Source: Moorena producens 3L
GTDB taxonomy: Bacteria; Cyanobacteriota; Cyanobacteriia; Cyanobacteriales; Coleofasciculaceae
Assembly: GCF_000211815.1 (NCBI RefSeq)
Contig: NZ_GL890946.1
Coordinates: forward strand, 27,245 to 91,244
Length of the DNA: 64,000 nt
Reading direction: 5' to 3'
How positions within the stretch are numbered: the stretch's first letter is position 1; the number at the start of each line of letters is the position of its first letter. The translations under genes were made by a program, and so were the position numbers. Positions 54,105-62,916 of the stretch are shown here, in pieces. Below the pieces are notes generated by a model. It did no database searches and was not told the origin of the DNA. It saw nothing but the letters and a program-made list of their open reading frames with translations.

Positions 54105-55292
54105 TCAACTCGTCTCGTGCATTGCCTTAGCCAGTTCTGCTGCCACTTCAGGTCGGGAAAATTCCGGTGGTGGTAACTCTCCCTGACGTAGCATTTTCCG
54201 TACCTTAGTACCGGATAAATGAATCCTCTGCTCCGGTGTACTTGGACTAGTCTTGGCAGTAGCCATACCCTGGGTGCGAGTGCAGTAGAAGGCGTGCTCA
54301 AACTTCATCGGCATGATCCCCAACTCACCTGGCTCAAACTCACCAAAAATGTGTTGGGCATCATAGGTACCGTAATAGTCTCCCACACCAGCGTGATCCC
54401 GTCCTACAATGAAATGGGTACAGCCATAATTCTTCCGTACCAAAGCATGGAAAATGGCTTCTCTTGGGCCAGCATAACGCATGGCAGCAGGGTTAATTGC
54501 CAGAATCACTCGGTTATTGGGAAAATAATTCTCCAACATGATTTCATAGCAACGCATGCGCACATCGGCTGGGATGTCGTCGCTTTTAGTAGCACCCACT
54601 AAGGGATGAAGGAGTAGACCGTCTACAGTTTCTAGAGCGCACTTGATGATATATTCATGAGCCCGATGAATGGGATTACGGGTTTGGAAACCTACCACTG
54701 TTTTCCAACCCCGTTCCGAGAACATGGCTCTCGATTTTTCTGGATCGATTTGGTAGGGGGGAAACTGGGGATGGGGTAACCGTTCCAGTAACCATACCGA
54801 ACCAGCTAAATTAATCTCTCCCTGGTCATACACGACTTTCACACCAGGATGCTTATCTTCATCAGTGCGGTAAACTTGCACTGCTTCATGGGTTTTGTCG
54901 TAAGGATATTTTTCCGTCAGTTCTAATACACCAATAAACTGACCACTGGTATCATCCAAACGGACTAACCCCCCCTCTTGCAGAGGGGCAGCTACTTCAG
55001 AGGTAACCGAGAGGGTGATTGGAACTGACCACGGTAGGTTATTGGCGAGACGCATCCGGTCTACCACTGATTGGTAGTCTTCTTTCGTCATGAAGCCAGT
55101 CAGAGGACTAAAGCCACCGATAGCAATCATTTCAAGGTCGCTGACAGCCCGTTTATCTAATGTGACTCTGGGCAGAAATTCAGCTTTCTCCAAAAATTCC
55201 TGCCGTTGTTCGGGTGTAGCGATACGGTTGACCAGTTGACCACCGTGAGCTGGGATAGTTTGTGAAGGATGGCTTAACACCGGGCTTTGCAT
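54105..55292 (-). CDS. sat: Sulfate adenylyltransferase (ATP sulfurylase)
   Basis: 395 residues. Converts sulfate and ATP to adenosine phosphosulfate at the entry to sulfur assimilation. Motifs: SDLEMIAIGGFSPLTGFM, VGFQTRNPIHRAHEYI (the QxRNPxHxxH nucleotide-binding motif), LLHPLVGATKSDDI, FIVGRDHAGVGDYYGTYDA and HLSGTKVRKMLRQGELPP. Length is usual for the homo-oligomeric enzyme. The last codon and the TGA stop (ETS*) run directly into TTGAAGG repeat DNA, so the extreme C-terminus may have been altered by the array. cysC lies 113 bases upstream on the same strand, pathway partners in probable tandem transcription. Confidence 0.95.
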   Translation of the reverse strand: MQSPVLSHPSQTIPAHGGQLVNRIATPEQRQEFLEKAEFLPRVTLDKRAVSDLEMIAIGGFSPLTGFMTKEDYQSVVDRMRLANNLPWSVPITLSVTSEVAAPLQEGGLVRLDDTSGQFIGVLELTEKYPYDKTHEAVQVYRTDEDKHPGVKVVYDQGEINLAGSVWLLERLPHPQFPPYQIDPEKSRAMFSERGWKTVVGFQTRNPIHRAHEYIIKCALETVDGLLLHPLVGATKSDDIPADVRMRCYEIMLENYFPNNRVILAINPAAMRYAGPREAIFHALVRKNYGCTHFIVGRDHAGVGDYYGTYDAQHIFGEFEPGELGIMPMKFEHAFYCTRTQGMATAKTSPSTPEQRIHLSGTKVRKMLRQGELPPPEFSRPEVAAELAKAMHETS

Positions 55293-55405
55293 ACTCTAGG
55301 AATAATAATTAGATTCTACAATTGTCTCAAGAATTGTCTCAAGATACGACTCCCACTCTAAAGCGTGTAGGTGGGGTGCTTTAGTTAACGTATAAAGATT
55401 TTGCT

Positions 55406-55942
55406 TCAAGTACTAGAAATATAATTTAACTCTTCCAGCTTTTTGATAACTTTGTCCACACTTTCTGATAATTCTTCTTTATCAGTGCGACATTCTACCT
55501 CCGGATTTAATGGTGGCTCATAGGGGTCATCTATACCAGTAAAACTCTTAATTTCTCCAGCACGAGCTCGTTTGTAAAGTCCTTTGACATCTCGGCCTTC
55601 GCAAACGTTTAGGGGAGCATTAACATAAACTTCTACAAATTCACCAATCCGTTGCTTAACCTCCTCTCGAATTTCGCGGTAAGGGGATATCGCAGAGACC
55701 AAGACAATAACTCCATTGCGGGTTAAAAGATGGGCAACAAAGCCAATGCGGCGAATGTTTGTATCCCGGTCTTCTTTACTGAATCCGAGTCCTTTGGTTA
55801 AGTTCTGACGGACGATATCCCCATCCAAGACTTCCAGCTTGCATCCTTGGGCGTTTAGTTTTTCTTCTAATGCCTTAGTAATAGTGGTCTTTCCAGCACC
55901 ACTAAGACCAGTTAACCATACTGTAACACCACGATGTTCCAT
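55406..55942 (-). CDS. cysC: Adenylylsulfate kinase
   Basis: 178 residues. Phosphorylates adenosine phosphosulfate to PAPS with ATP. P-loop GLSGAGKT (residues 12-19), the substrate-binding LDGDIVRQNLTKGLGFSKED, VSAISPYREIREEV, and GIDDPYEPPLNPEV are all typical. Length matches stand-alone CysC. Sat follows 113 bases downstream on the same strand. Confidence 0.95.
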   Translation of the reverse strand: MEHRGVTVWLTGLSGAGKTTITKALEEKLNAQGCKLEVLDGDIVRQNLTKGLGFSKEDRDTNIRRIGFVAHLLTRNGVIVLVSAISPYREIREEVKQRIGEFVEVYVNAPLNVCEGRDVKGLYKRARAGEIKSFTGIDDPYEPPLNPEVECRTDKEELSESVDKVIKKLEELNYISST

Positions 55943-56256
55943 GAACTCTATTTACCTCCTATATTTTTTGTTGACATGACTTGGATTTGGTGTGGATAGG
56001 GTATTGGTATTTCAGCTGAACACCAAACTCAAGTTCGTATTCGTAAGTCCTATTGGCTTTAGTCTCGGCTCATTTATAACAGATGCTGCCCTTGGTTGGG
56101 ATGCTTTTGAGATACCCCAACTTAAGGTAGTAGAACGAGTCGGATTGCCCTCGAATTATTTTCTGTCACATCCCTATAGTGGCTTACCCTGATGCCAAGT
56201 TAATGGGGGTTTTTGGCCTTTTTCAAGGCTAACCTTCTGAAAGTCTCTGAACCAGA
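55943..56256. other. Gene-free stretch between cysC and purE
   Basis: A 66-codon GTG-started ORF (55992-56192, plus strand) is open but has no ribosome-binding site or recognised family. I see no repeats or RNA gene. A cysC promoter should lie near 55950-55990. Confidence 0.35.
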
Positions 56257-56784
56257 TTAACTCATCTGCCCTAAGTATTGCTGATAACCTAACTCATCGA
56301 GCAATGCTTGCTTTTCCATAACCGATTCCGCTAAATTCTGGCGATACTGCTGCACTCTCTCTAGTAATTCCGGCTGATGAGTGCCCAAAATCTGCACTGC
56401 TAACAATCCTGCATTCTTGGAATTACCAATTGCTACAGTTGCGACGGGAATTCCTCCAGGCATTTGAACAATGGAGTATAGGGAATCGATACCTTTCAAG
56501 TAACGACTAGACACTGGCACCCCAATCACAGGTAAGGGTGTTATGGCCGCCACCATCCCAGGCAGATGAGCCGCCCCCCCAGCTCCAGCGATAATAACTT
56601 TGAGTCCACGCTTGTGAGCGTCTTGAGCATAATTTACCATCCGTTCGGGGGTGCGGTGGGCGGACACAATCGCTACTTCCCAAGGAACACCGAAGTCTTC
56701 ACATATTGCGATCGCATTTTGCATGGTGGGCAAATCGGAATCGCTGCCCATAATAATCCCAATTAACGGTTGGTTATTGGTCAT
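56257..56784 (-). CDS. purE: N5-carboxyaminoimidazole ribonucleotide mutase (PurE)
   Basis: 175 residues. Catalyses the N5-CAIR to CAIR rearrangement in purine synthesis. Class I PurE motifs: IGIIMGSDSDLPTMQNA (the phosphate loop), VSAHRTPERMVNYAQDA, IIAGAGGAAHLPGMVAA, LPVIGVPVSSRYLKGIDSL and MPGGIPVATVAIGN. Divergent from nagA with 45 bases between the starts. Confidence 0.96.
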   Translation of the reverse strand: MTNNQPLIGIIMGSDSDLPTMQNAIAICEDFGVPWEVAIVSAHRTPERMVNYAQDAHKRGLKVIIAGAGGAAHLPGMVAAITPLPVIGVPVSSRYLKGIDSLYSIVQMPGGIPVATVAIGNSKNAGLLAVQILGTHQPELLERVQQYRQNLAESVMEKQALLDELGYQQYLGQMS

Positions 56785-56829
56785 GAATCATGTTTGATGG
56801 TATATGATTAGACTTCGCCACATTCCCTA

Positions 56830-57990
56830 ATGACTCTAGATATTATCAATGCTCGTGTCCCTAGTTACCAAGGTTTACAGAATATTCATATTAATGATCA
56901 TGGAATTATTGACGCGATCGCACCGAAGCTAGAAACTCTTCCTAAGCTAGATACTCTTCCTAACCCGGCTATCCTTGACGTTGCTGGGGATTGGGTCTCC
57001 CTAGGGGGTGTGGATTTGCAGATTAATGGGGGGCTAGGCTTAGCCTTCACCGATGTCGATTTTCACCACATCCCTTTACTCCAGGAGATTTGTCAATTCC
57101 TTTGGCATCAGGGTGTGGATCAGTTTTTACCCACTCTGGTCACTACCTCGGTCGAGAAGATTCAGCGTACGCTTTCTGTCTTTGCTGAATTTATCCCTTC
57201 CCAACCTTACCAGACCCCAAGCGCCCGCATCTTGGGTGTCCATCTAGAAGGGCCTTTTCTCAATCCCCAAAAACGGGGGGCTCATCCTCTTGAGTATCTA
57301 TTACCACTTAATCTTGAAAATGTCAAGGAAGTTTTGGGAGACTATGGTGATCTGGTCAAGATTATTACAATAGCGCCAGAGTTAGAGAGCATTGGTGAGG
57401 TGATTCCGTATTTGCGATCGCGCAACATAATTGTTAGTCTCGGTCACTCCCAAGCCACAGCAGAGCAAGCCCAAAGAGCTTTTGAAGATGGGGCATCCAT
57501 GGTAACCCATGCCTTTAATGCCATGCCAGGACTCCATCACCGCAAACCAGGATTACTGGGAGCTGCCCTAGTTACTCCCGGTGTCCAGTGTGGACTAATT
57601 GCCGATGGTCAGCACGTTTGTTCCACCATGATCCAACTGCTGCTCCGTGCTGGGGGTTATCAACAAGGGATTTTTCTAGTTAGCGATGCCCTAGCACCAA
57701 TAGGATTACCCGATGGCGTCTATCCCTGGGACACCCGCAAGATAGAGGTCAAAAATGGGACAGCACGGCTACCAGATGGGACATTATCTGGGACAACCTT
57801 GCCCTTATTGGTAGGAGTAAAGAATTTAGTCCAGTGGGGGATTTGTAGCGTTGAGAATGGCATTGCCCTCGCAACGGTTTCCCCTCGCCAAGCCATCGGT
57901 TTAGCAACCCTAAGCATCGGTCAACCAGCTCAGTTATTACGCTGGCATCTCGATGAGGAAACATCAAAGCTGAGTTGGCAGCGTTTGTAG
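56830..57990 (+). CDS. nagA: N-acetylglucosamine-6-phosphate deacetylase
   Basis: 386 residues. Amidohydrolase-fold enzyme that removes acetate from GlcNAc-6-phosphate, in amino-sugar recycling. Visible motifs: LGGVDLQINGGLGLAFTD, GVHLEGPFLNPQKRGAH (metal-binding Glu), VSLGHSQATAEQA (His), VTHAFNAMPGLHHRKPG (His) and VSDALAPIG (catalytic Asp). Length fits. No nagB next to it. Confidence 0.95.
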   Translation: MTLDIINARVPSYQGLQNIHINDHGIIDAIAPKLETLPKLDTLPNPAILDVAGDWVSLGGVDLQINGGLGLAFTDVDFHHIPLLQEICQFLWHQGVDQFLPTLVTTSVEKIQRTLSVFAEFIPSQPYQTPSARILGVHLEGPFLNPQKRGAHPLEYLLPLNLENVKEVLGDYGDLVKIITIAPELESIGEVIPYLRSRNIIVSLGHSQATAEQAQRAFEDGASMVTHAFNAMPGLHHRKPGLLGAALVTPGVQCGLIADGQHVCSTMIQLLLRAGGYQQGIFLVSDALAPIGLPDGVYPWDTRKIEVKNGTARLPDGTLSGTTLPLLVGVKNLVQWGICSVENGIALATVSPRQAIGLATLSIGQPAQLLRWHLDEETSKLSWQRL

Positions 57991-58004
57991 TCTCACTCTT
58001 CCGA

Positions 58005-58104
58005 CTCCCGATTCCCGATTCCCGATTCCCTCGGTGCGCGCCTCCTAGGGCGAGTAAATCGCCCTTGGGTCGCACCGCTCCCGACTCCCGACTCCCGACT
58101 CCCT
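58005..58104. repeat. Minisatellite with GGTGCG palindrome (58033-58076)
   Basis: GATTCCC and GACTCCC units flank a 44-bp palindrome with outer arms GGTGCG / CGCACC and a different inner stem, GGGCGA / TCGCCC. It lies between nagA and psaE. Confidence 0.85.
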
Positions 58105-58197
58105 ACAGGTAAATTAATAAAACTTAAACAATCAAGTCAACGGAGAAGCCTAATTGAGTAGTACGCTGTAGAACTAGAGCGTAAGGTAAATTTTTTT

Positions 58198-58413
58198 ATG
58201 GCAGAACTAAAACGTGGTGCAAAAGTTCGGATTAAAAGAAAAGAATCCTACTGGTATAACGATGTGGGAACTGTGGCTAGTGTAGACAAAAGTGGTATCA
58301 AATACCCAGTGATTGTCCGCTTTGATAAGGTCAACTACGCTGGCTATAGTGGTAGCCCCTCTGGGGTGAACACCAATAACTTTGCACCCACTGAACTGGA
58401 AGTAGTTGGTTAA
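58198..58413 (+). CDS. psaE: Photosystem I subunit IV (PsaE)
   Basis: 71 residues, the standard length. A small SH3-like protein on the stromal/cytoplasmic face of photosystem I that helps ferredoxin docking and cyclic electron flow. Sequence marks: LKRGAKVRIKRKESYWYNDV, GTVASVDKSGIKYPVIVRFD, NYAGYSGSPSGVNTNNF. Start ATG 58198 after a T-run; a plausible ribosome-binding site is AAGG at 58182-58185. A repeat block ends about 93 bases upstream. Confidence 0.98.
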   Translation: MAELKRGAKVRIKRKESYWYNDVGTVASVDKSGIKYPVIVRFDKVNYAGYSGSPSGVNTNNFAPTELEVVG

Positions 58414-58506
58414 CCTAGCCAGACTCAGGAATTTGAGTTCCTGGTGTCTGTAGAGTGCTAAGTTAACACGGTAGCACTCACCATTGATCAACTAAAGCAC
58501 TCAATC

Positions 58507-59355
58507 GTGCCGGAACTACCAGAAGTTGAAACAATTCGCCTGGGTCTAAATCAAGTGACTACAGGCCAGGAAATCCAGGGTGGAGAGGTGTTACTATCGC
58601 GCACCATCGCCCACCCTATTTCTCCGAAAGATTTTTTAGCCCAACTCAAAACTGTCACCATTAGTGATTGGCATCGACGGGGCAAATACCTACTCGCTAA
58701 ACTAACCAAGTCAGATACTGATCAAGCCGGTTGGTTAGGTGTTCACCTCCGGATGACTGGTCAACTGCTATGGCTAAGTCAAGACCAGCCTCAGCCAAAA
58801 CACACGCGAGTGCGATTATTTTTCCCAAACAACCAGGAGTTAAGGTTTATCGACCAGCGCACTTTTGGTCGAATGTGGTGGATTCCGCCATCCCATTTAC
58901 CAGAAACCATTATCACTGGTCTAAAGCAACTCGGACCAGAACCGTTTTCCCAGGAATTTTCTACAGATTACCTAGTCAGTAAGCTCCATCACCGCCAGCG
59001 TGCGATTAAAACCGCCTTGCTCGATCAGTCCCTGGTAGCAGGAATAGGTAATATCTATGCCGATGAAGCATTATTCTTGAGTGGTATTCGACCAGAAACC
59101 CTTTGTAAAGATTTGGGGTTAGAGCAGATCGAAAAGCTGAGCATCGCGGTTATCCAAGTATTGGAAAAAGCTATTGAGTCTGGTGGTACCACGTTTAGTG
59201 ATTTTATCAACGTCCAGGGAGTCAATGGCAACTATAAGGGGATTGCCTGGGTTTATGGTCGCACCGGAGAACCCTGTCGTATCTGTAGCACCCCCATCCA
59301 GCGAACCAAATTAGTCGGTCGCTCCGCTCACTTTTGTCCGAACTGTCAGCGTTGA
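58507..59355 (+). CDS. mutM: Formamidopyrimidine-DNA glycosylase (Fpg/MutM)
   Basis: 282 residues, GTG start. Removes oxidised purines such as 8-oxoguanine from DNA and cuts the abasic site. After Met removal the catalytic Pro is at PELPEVETIRLGL (P1, E2, E5), the conserved Lys is in WHRRGKYLLAKL, and the C-terminal zinc finger CRICSTPIQRTKLVGRSAHF-CPNC is complete. Helix-two-turn-helix text (LLDQSLVAGIGNIYADEALF) is present. It is followed by a minisatellite and ndhO on the same strand. Confidence 0.96.
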   Translation: MPELPEVETIRLGLNQVTTGQEIQGGEVLLSRTIAHPISPKDFLAQLKTVTISDWHRRGKYLLAKLTKSDTDQAGWLGVHLRMTGQLLWLSQDQPQPKHTRVRLFFPNNQELRFIDQRTFGRMWWIPPSHLPETIITGLKQLGPEPFSQEFSTDYLVSKLHHRQRAIKTALLDQSLVAGIGNIYADEALFLSGIRPETLCKDLGLEQIEKLSIAVIQVLEKAIESGGTTFSDFINVQGVNGNYKGIAWVYGRTGEPCRICSTPIQRTKLVGRSAHFCPNCQR

Positions 59356-59389
59356 TCAGGCTGGGAAGTGTCGGAAGTGTCGGAAGTGT

Positions 59390-59475
59390 CGAGATTTCTA
59401 TTCCCGATTTCCGATTCCCGATTCCCGACTCCCGATTCCCGATTCCCCATTCCCGATTCCCCATTCCCCCGATAC
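59390..59475. repeat. GATTCCC/CATTCCC minisatellite between mutM and ndhO
   Basis: About ten 7-mer units (GATTCCC, GACTCCC, CATTCCC) preceded by three GGAAGTGTC units at 59367-59391. Confidence 0.9.
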
Positions 59476-59504
59476 AATAGAATAGGAAAGACAAAAGAGA
59501 TTTT

Positions 59505-59726
59505 ATGGCTGGGAAAATTAAAAAGGGAGTATTGGTTCGGGCTATCCAAGCCCAGTTAGAAGGTAGCCTGGAAGCCAAAGCAAGTGACCCCCGCTTTTCC
59601 TCTTATCTGTTTGAAACTGATGGGGAAATTCTTGATATCAAGGGGGATTATGCCCTGGTCAAATTTGGTCGGGTACCTACCCCCAACATTTGGTTGCGCA
59701 TTGACCAGTTGGAAATCTCCTCTTGA
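59505..59726 (+). CDS. ndhO: NAD(P)H-quinone oxidoreductase subunit O
   Basis: 73 residues. A small peripheral subunit found only in cyanobacterial and chloroplast NDH-1 complexes, which run cyclic electron flow and respiration. Text such as IKKGVLVRAIQAQLEGSLEA, RFSSYLFETDGEILDIKGDY and NIWLRIDQLE matches NdhO and its length. ATG 59505 has no strong ribosome-binding site. Flanked by repeats on both sides. Confidence 0.93.
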   Translation: MAGKIKKGVLVRAIQAQLEGSLEAKASDPRFSSYLFETDGEILDIKGDYALVKFGRVPTPNIWLRIDQLEISS

Positions 59727-59744
59727 ATAGTAAAGAGTAGGGAG

Positions 59745-59810
59745 TAGGGAGTAGGGAGCGGTGCGACCCCGCGCTTTTTTAAAGCGCTAGGGAACGCGCA
59801 CCGTAGAAAA
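59745..59810. repeat. Minisatellite with GGTGCG palindrome (59760-59802)
   Basis: GGGAGTA units followed by a 43-bp palindrome: outer arms GGTGCG / CGCACC, inner stem GCGCTTT / AAAGCGC. Between ndhO and mdh (308-base gap). Confidence 0.85.
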
Positions 59811-59983
59811 ATGGGGAGATGGAAAGAATTATTCCGAAAAATATTGTATAATTAGATACATATTTATAATTCTAAGTAACGAAAGTACATACTCGCCCCA
59901 ATGTTCACAAACCTACCCTTGTGAGCTTTGGCACCCATAGCCCCCTAAATACCCCAATTTTGGGGGAGTTCCTGAAAAGCGAT

Positions 59984-60009
59984 TGGCCGTAGGCCACGCT
60001 ACGCGAACG
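59984..60009. repeat. GGCCGTAGGCCACGCTACGCGAAC palindrome upstream of mdh
   Basis: The same 24-bp unit as inside tnpB, 26 bases before the mdh ATG, in its leader or promoter. Confidence 0.85.
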
Positions 60010-60034
60010 CATTTCCACGCTACCCATTCCGATC

Positions 60035-61006
60035 ATGGTACCCTATCCCAACTCCCCAATTGCTTGCCACGACAACCGTGTATCCGTCATCGGTGGTGGT
60101 AGAGTAGGGAGTACTCTTGTCCAACGGATTGCTGAGAAAAATCTGGCCGATGTCGTACTCCTCGATATTGTACCAGGTATGCCCCAAGGCATTGCTCTAG
60201 ATTTACTAGAGGCCAGGGGCATTGAAGGCCACGATTGCCAAATTATCGGAACTAATGACTATGCTGATACTGCTGGTTCCGATGTGGTGGTGATTACGGC
60301 AGGAAGTCCCCGGAAACCAGGCATGAGTCGGGATGACCTGCTACAGATCAATTCCAAAATTGTGGTGGAAGCGGCTAAAAATGCGTCCGCAAAATCCCCA
60401 GATGCCATGTTAATCGTGGTCACCAATCCCCTCGATGTGATGACCTACCTAGCCTGGCAAGCTACTGACTTACCACCCCATCGCGTCATGGGCATGGCAG
60501 GGGTGTTGGATTCTACCCGATTCCGGACATTCATTGCCATGGAAAATGGTGTATCCGTTGCGGATGTGAATGCAGTAGTGCTCGGAGGCCATGGGGACTT
60601 AATGGTGCCACTACCCCGCTACTCTACCGTTAGTGGTGTTCCCATCACGGAACTGATGACACCAGACCGGATAGAAGCCCTGATCGAACGGACTCGTCGA
60701 GGAGGGGCAGAAATTGTAGAACTGATGCGCACTGGCAGTGCTTATTTTGCCCCAGCATCCTCCGCCTGTTTGATGGTAGAAGCAATATTACACAACCAAT
60801 CCCGCCAAATCACCGCAGCTGCCTACCTTCAGGGTGAATATGGTTTGCAAGATATTTTTATAGGAGTACCCACCCGATTGGGGTGTCGAGGCATCGAAAA
60901 AATTTTGGAATTAAAGTTGACAGATCTTGAACTGTCCTCCCTCAAGATATCCGCTGAATCAGTTCGTGACAATATTAAGAAGGCACAAGGGATGCTGGGT
61001 CATTAG
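60035..61006 (+). CDS. mdh: Malate dehydrogenase
   Basis: 323 residues of the LDH-like (type III) malate dehydrogenase group. Interconverts malate and oxaloacetate with NAD(H). Rossmann loop VSVIGGGRVGSTLV with the acidic NAD marker VVLLDIV, VVVITAGSPRKPGMSRDDLL (mobile loop with substrate Arg), VTNPLDVMTYLAWQ, and the catalytic His in VVLGGHGDLMVPLPRYS. Start ATG 60035 gives a slightly long N-terminus (VPYPNSPIACHDNR), which is normal for cyanobacteria. Confidence 0.94.
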   Translation: MVPYPNSPIACHDNRVSVIGGGRVGSTLVQRIAEKNLADVVLLDIVPGMPQGIALDLLEARGIEGHDCQIIGTNDYADTAGSDVVVITAGSPRKPGMSRDDLLQINSKIVVEAAKNASAKSPDAMLIVVTNPLDVMTYLAWQATDLPPHRVMGMAGVLDSTRFRTFIAMENGVSVADVNAVVLGGHGDLMVPLPRYSTVSGVPITELMTPDRIEALIERTRRGGAEIVELMRTGSAYFAPASSACLMVEAILHNQSRQITAAAYLQGEYGLQDIFIGVPTRLGCRGIEKILELKLTDLELSSLKISAESVRDNIKKAQGMLGH

Positions 61007-61095
61007 GAATAGGGAACAGGGAACAGCGGATCTGGGAACAGCGGATCTGGGAACAGCGGATCTGGGAACAGCGGATCTGGGAACAGGGGATAAGA
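61007..61095. repeat. Tandem 15-mers AGCGGATCTGGGAAC
   Basis: Four units of 15 bp between GGGAACAGG 7-mers (about 61020-61085). A single copy of the same unit occurs at about 26250. The gap to the kinase (456 bases) holds no gene. Confidence 0.9.
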
Positions 61096-61361
61096 ATAGA
61101 CACAAACAGTATCATTTGCGGTCTATTCAATTCCATCCCATGGTACTCATTAGTATAGGGAACAGGGAATAGGAAACAGATAATAAGTAGTTTTCGATTA
61201 AGTTGGAATTTTTCAATACATTTTATTTAAATACATTGTTTATCATTTTTATCCTACTTTCTGCTCTGTTGAGAACAACGATAGGTTGACAAGGTAAATT
61301 TTTATTACTGGATTAAAACTTCCTTCTGCAAAAAATCCTCGTATTTCTTTCCTACTCCTTC

Positions 61362-61430
61362 CGATTCCCGATTCCCGATTCCCGATTCCCGATTCCCGAT
61401 TCCCGATTCCCTGCTCCCTGCTCCCTCTTC
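61362..61430. repeat. GATTCCC / CTGCTCC minisatellite upstream of the kinase
   Basis: Seven GATTCCC units then CTGCTCC units end about 30 bases before the kinase start. Confidence 0.9.
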
Positions 61431-61462
61431 CCTAAACTATAAATCATCAATTGGCGGCTATT

Positions 61463-62902
61463 ATGTCTAATACCTTAAAACCTGGAGCAATTATCAAAGA
61501 CCGCTATACAATCTTAGGCGATTTAGGTCAAGGAACTTTTGGACGTACCTATCTCGCTGAAGATGCTAATCGCTATCAAGAGCGTTGTGTACTCAAAGAA
61601 TTTGCTCCCCAACTTCAAAACAACTATGAATTACAAAAAGCTCAAGAATTATTTGAGCGAGAAGCTGGGATGCTATACCAGCTCAGACATAACCAAATTC
61701 CTTGTTTTCGAGAGTTACTTAGAACCAGTATTGGTCGTAAAAATTATCTCTTTTTAGTACAAGACTATGTGGAAGGGTTAACCTATCACCAGCTTTTAGT
61801 CCAGGGTCAAAAGTTTAGGGAAGCAGATGTGATTAAACTGCTCCAAGACATCTTGCCAGTTTTAGATTATATCCACTCTAAGCAGATCATTCATCGGGAT
61901 ATTTCTCCGGATAATCTGATTAAACGGAATTCTGACAATAAGCCAGTATTAATTGACTTTGGTTGTGTCAAAGAAATGGTAACCACTGCCATTGTCCAAT
62001 CAACCGGATACGTGATTGGCACTCAAGTGGGAAAGCGGGGTTACTCCCCAGATGAACAGTTACGATATGGCAAAGCTGATGCCACTAGCGACCTTTACGC
62101 TTTAGCGGTAACTGCTTTAGTATTGCTAACCGGTAAACAGCCTCTAGACTTTTATGATAGTTATCACGCCACCTGGCTTTGGCAAGAGATAACCATTAGC
62201 CCCAGCTTCAAATCGGTCTTGGCTAAAATGCTGGCTAATCTTCCTAAAGAACGGTATCAGTCAGCCCAAGATGTCAGTGAAGCCCTAGAAACCGTAATTC
62301 CCCAGCCGGTAAGTAGCCAGCAGCCAACTAAGCTACCAAATAATCTACCAAATCAACAACCAACTAAGCTACCAAATAAACAACCAAATAAACAACCAAA
62401 TAAACAACCAAATACACTATTTACCCAGATCGCTACCTTAGTGGCTGCTCCTGGTCAAACTATTAAAACAACGTTCACTGCTGTGCTCAATCGCAAACAG
62501 CAATCCACTAACCGTGAACTAAGGTTTTTTGGTATTTCTATGTCCATTTCTTTATTAGTAGTGTTTGGAACGGTAGCAGTAGCTAGAGGAGGGTTTCCTA
62601 CACCAAAATTCCCGAAGATATCCTGGCAATTGCCCTCTATACCATCATTGCCCTCTAAATCATCTGTGAGTAACACCGAGCAGCAACGGCAAAAGCAAAT
62701 CTATCAGCGTTGCCTAGATTTGAAGATTGAACCAGGGACTTTTTATCAGAAAGTTGATCAATTTTTTTATAGTACATATCCCCAATTAAAGGGAAAGACT
62801 CTTTCCGATAAACAAGATGATGTTCAATTCCGGCAAGCTTGGTATCAAATTGCTGAGGATTTACTTGATAATTTGGAACAAGAGGCTTTTTTGAGTAATT
62901 AG
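61463..62902 (+). CDS. Serine/threonine protein kinase with membrane anchor
   Basis: 479 residues from ATG 61463 (TTG 61451 is less likely). The kinase domain (about 12-275) has the glycine loop LGQGTFGRTYLA, Lys in CVLKEF, IIHRDISPDNLI and LIDFGCVK, all intact. A Pro/Gln/Asn linker with tandem KQPN units is followed by a membrane span (about 360-382; SISLLVVFGTVAVA) and an extracytoplasmic domain of about 95 residues. This matches the cyanobacterial Hanks-type kinase layout; the outer domain may sense an envelope signal. Confidence 0.92.
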   Translation: MSNTLKPGAIIKDRYTILGDLGQGTFGRTYLAEDANRYQERCVLKEFAPQLQNNYELQKAQELFEREAGMLYQLRHNQIPCFRELLRTSIGRKNYLFLVQDYVEGLTYHQLLVQGQKFREADVIKLLQDILPVLDYIHSKQIIHRDISPDNLIKRNSDNKPVLIDFGCVKEMVTTAIVQSTGYVIGTQVGKRGYSPDEQLRYGKADATSDLYALAVTALVLLTGKQPLDFYDSYHATWLWQEITISPSFKSVLAKMLANLPKERYQSAQDVSEALETVIPQPVSSQQPTKLPNNLPNQQPTKLPNKQPNKQPNKQPNTLFTQIATLVAAPGQTIKTTFTAVLNRKQQSTNRELRFFGISMSISLLVVFGTVAVARGGFPTPKFPKISWQLPSIPSLPSKSSVSNTEQQRQKQIYQRCLDLKIEPGTFYQKVDQFFYSTYPQLKGKTLSDKQDDVQFRQAWYQIAEDLLDNLEQEAFLSN

Positions 62903-62916
62903 AGGTTTTTGCTGGT

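Noticed and set aside
55992..56192. 66-aa plus-strand ORF between cysC and purE
   Set aside because: GTG start, no ribosome-binding site, no recognised family; it could be real but cannot be supported from the sequence.
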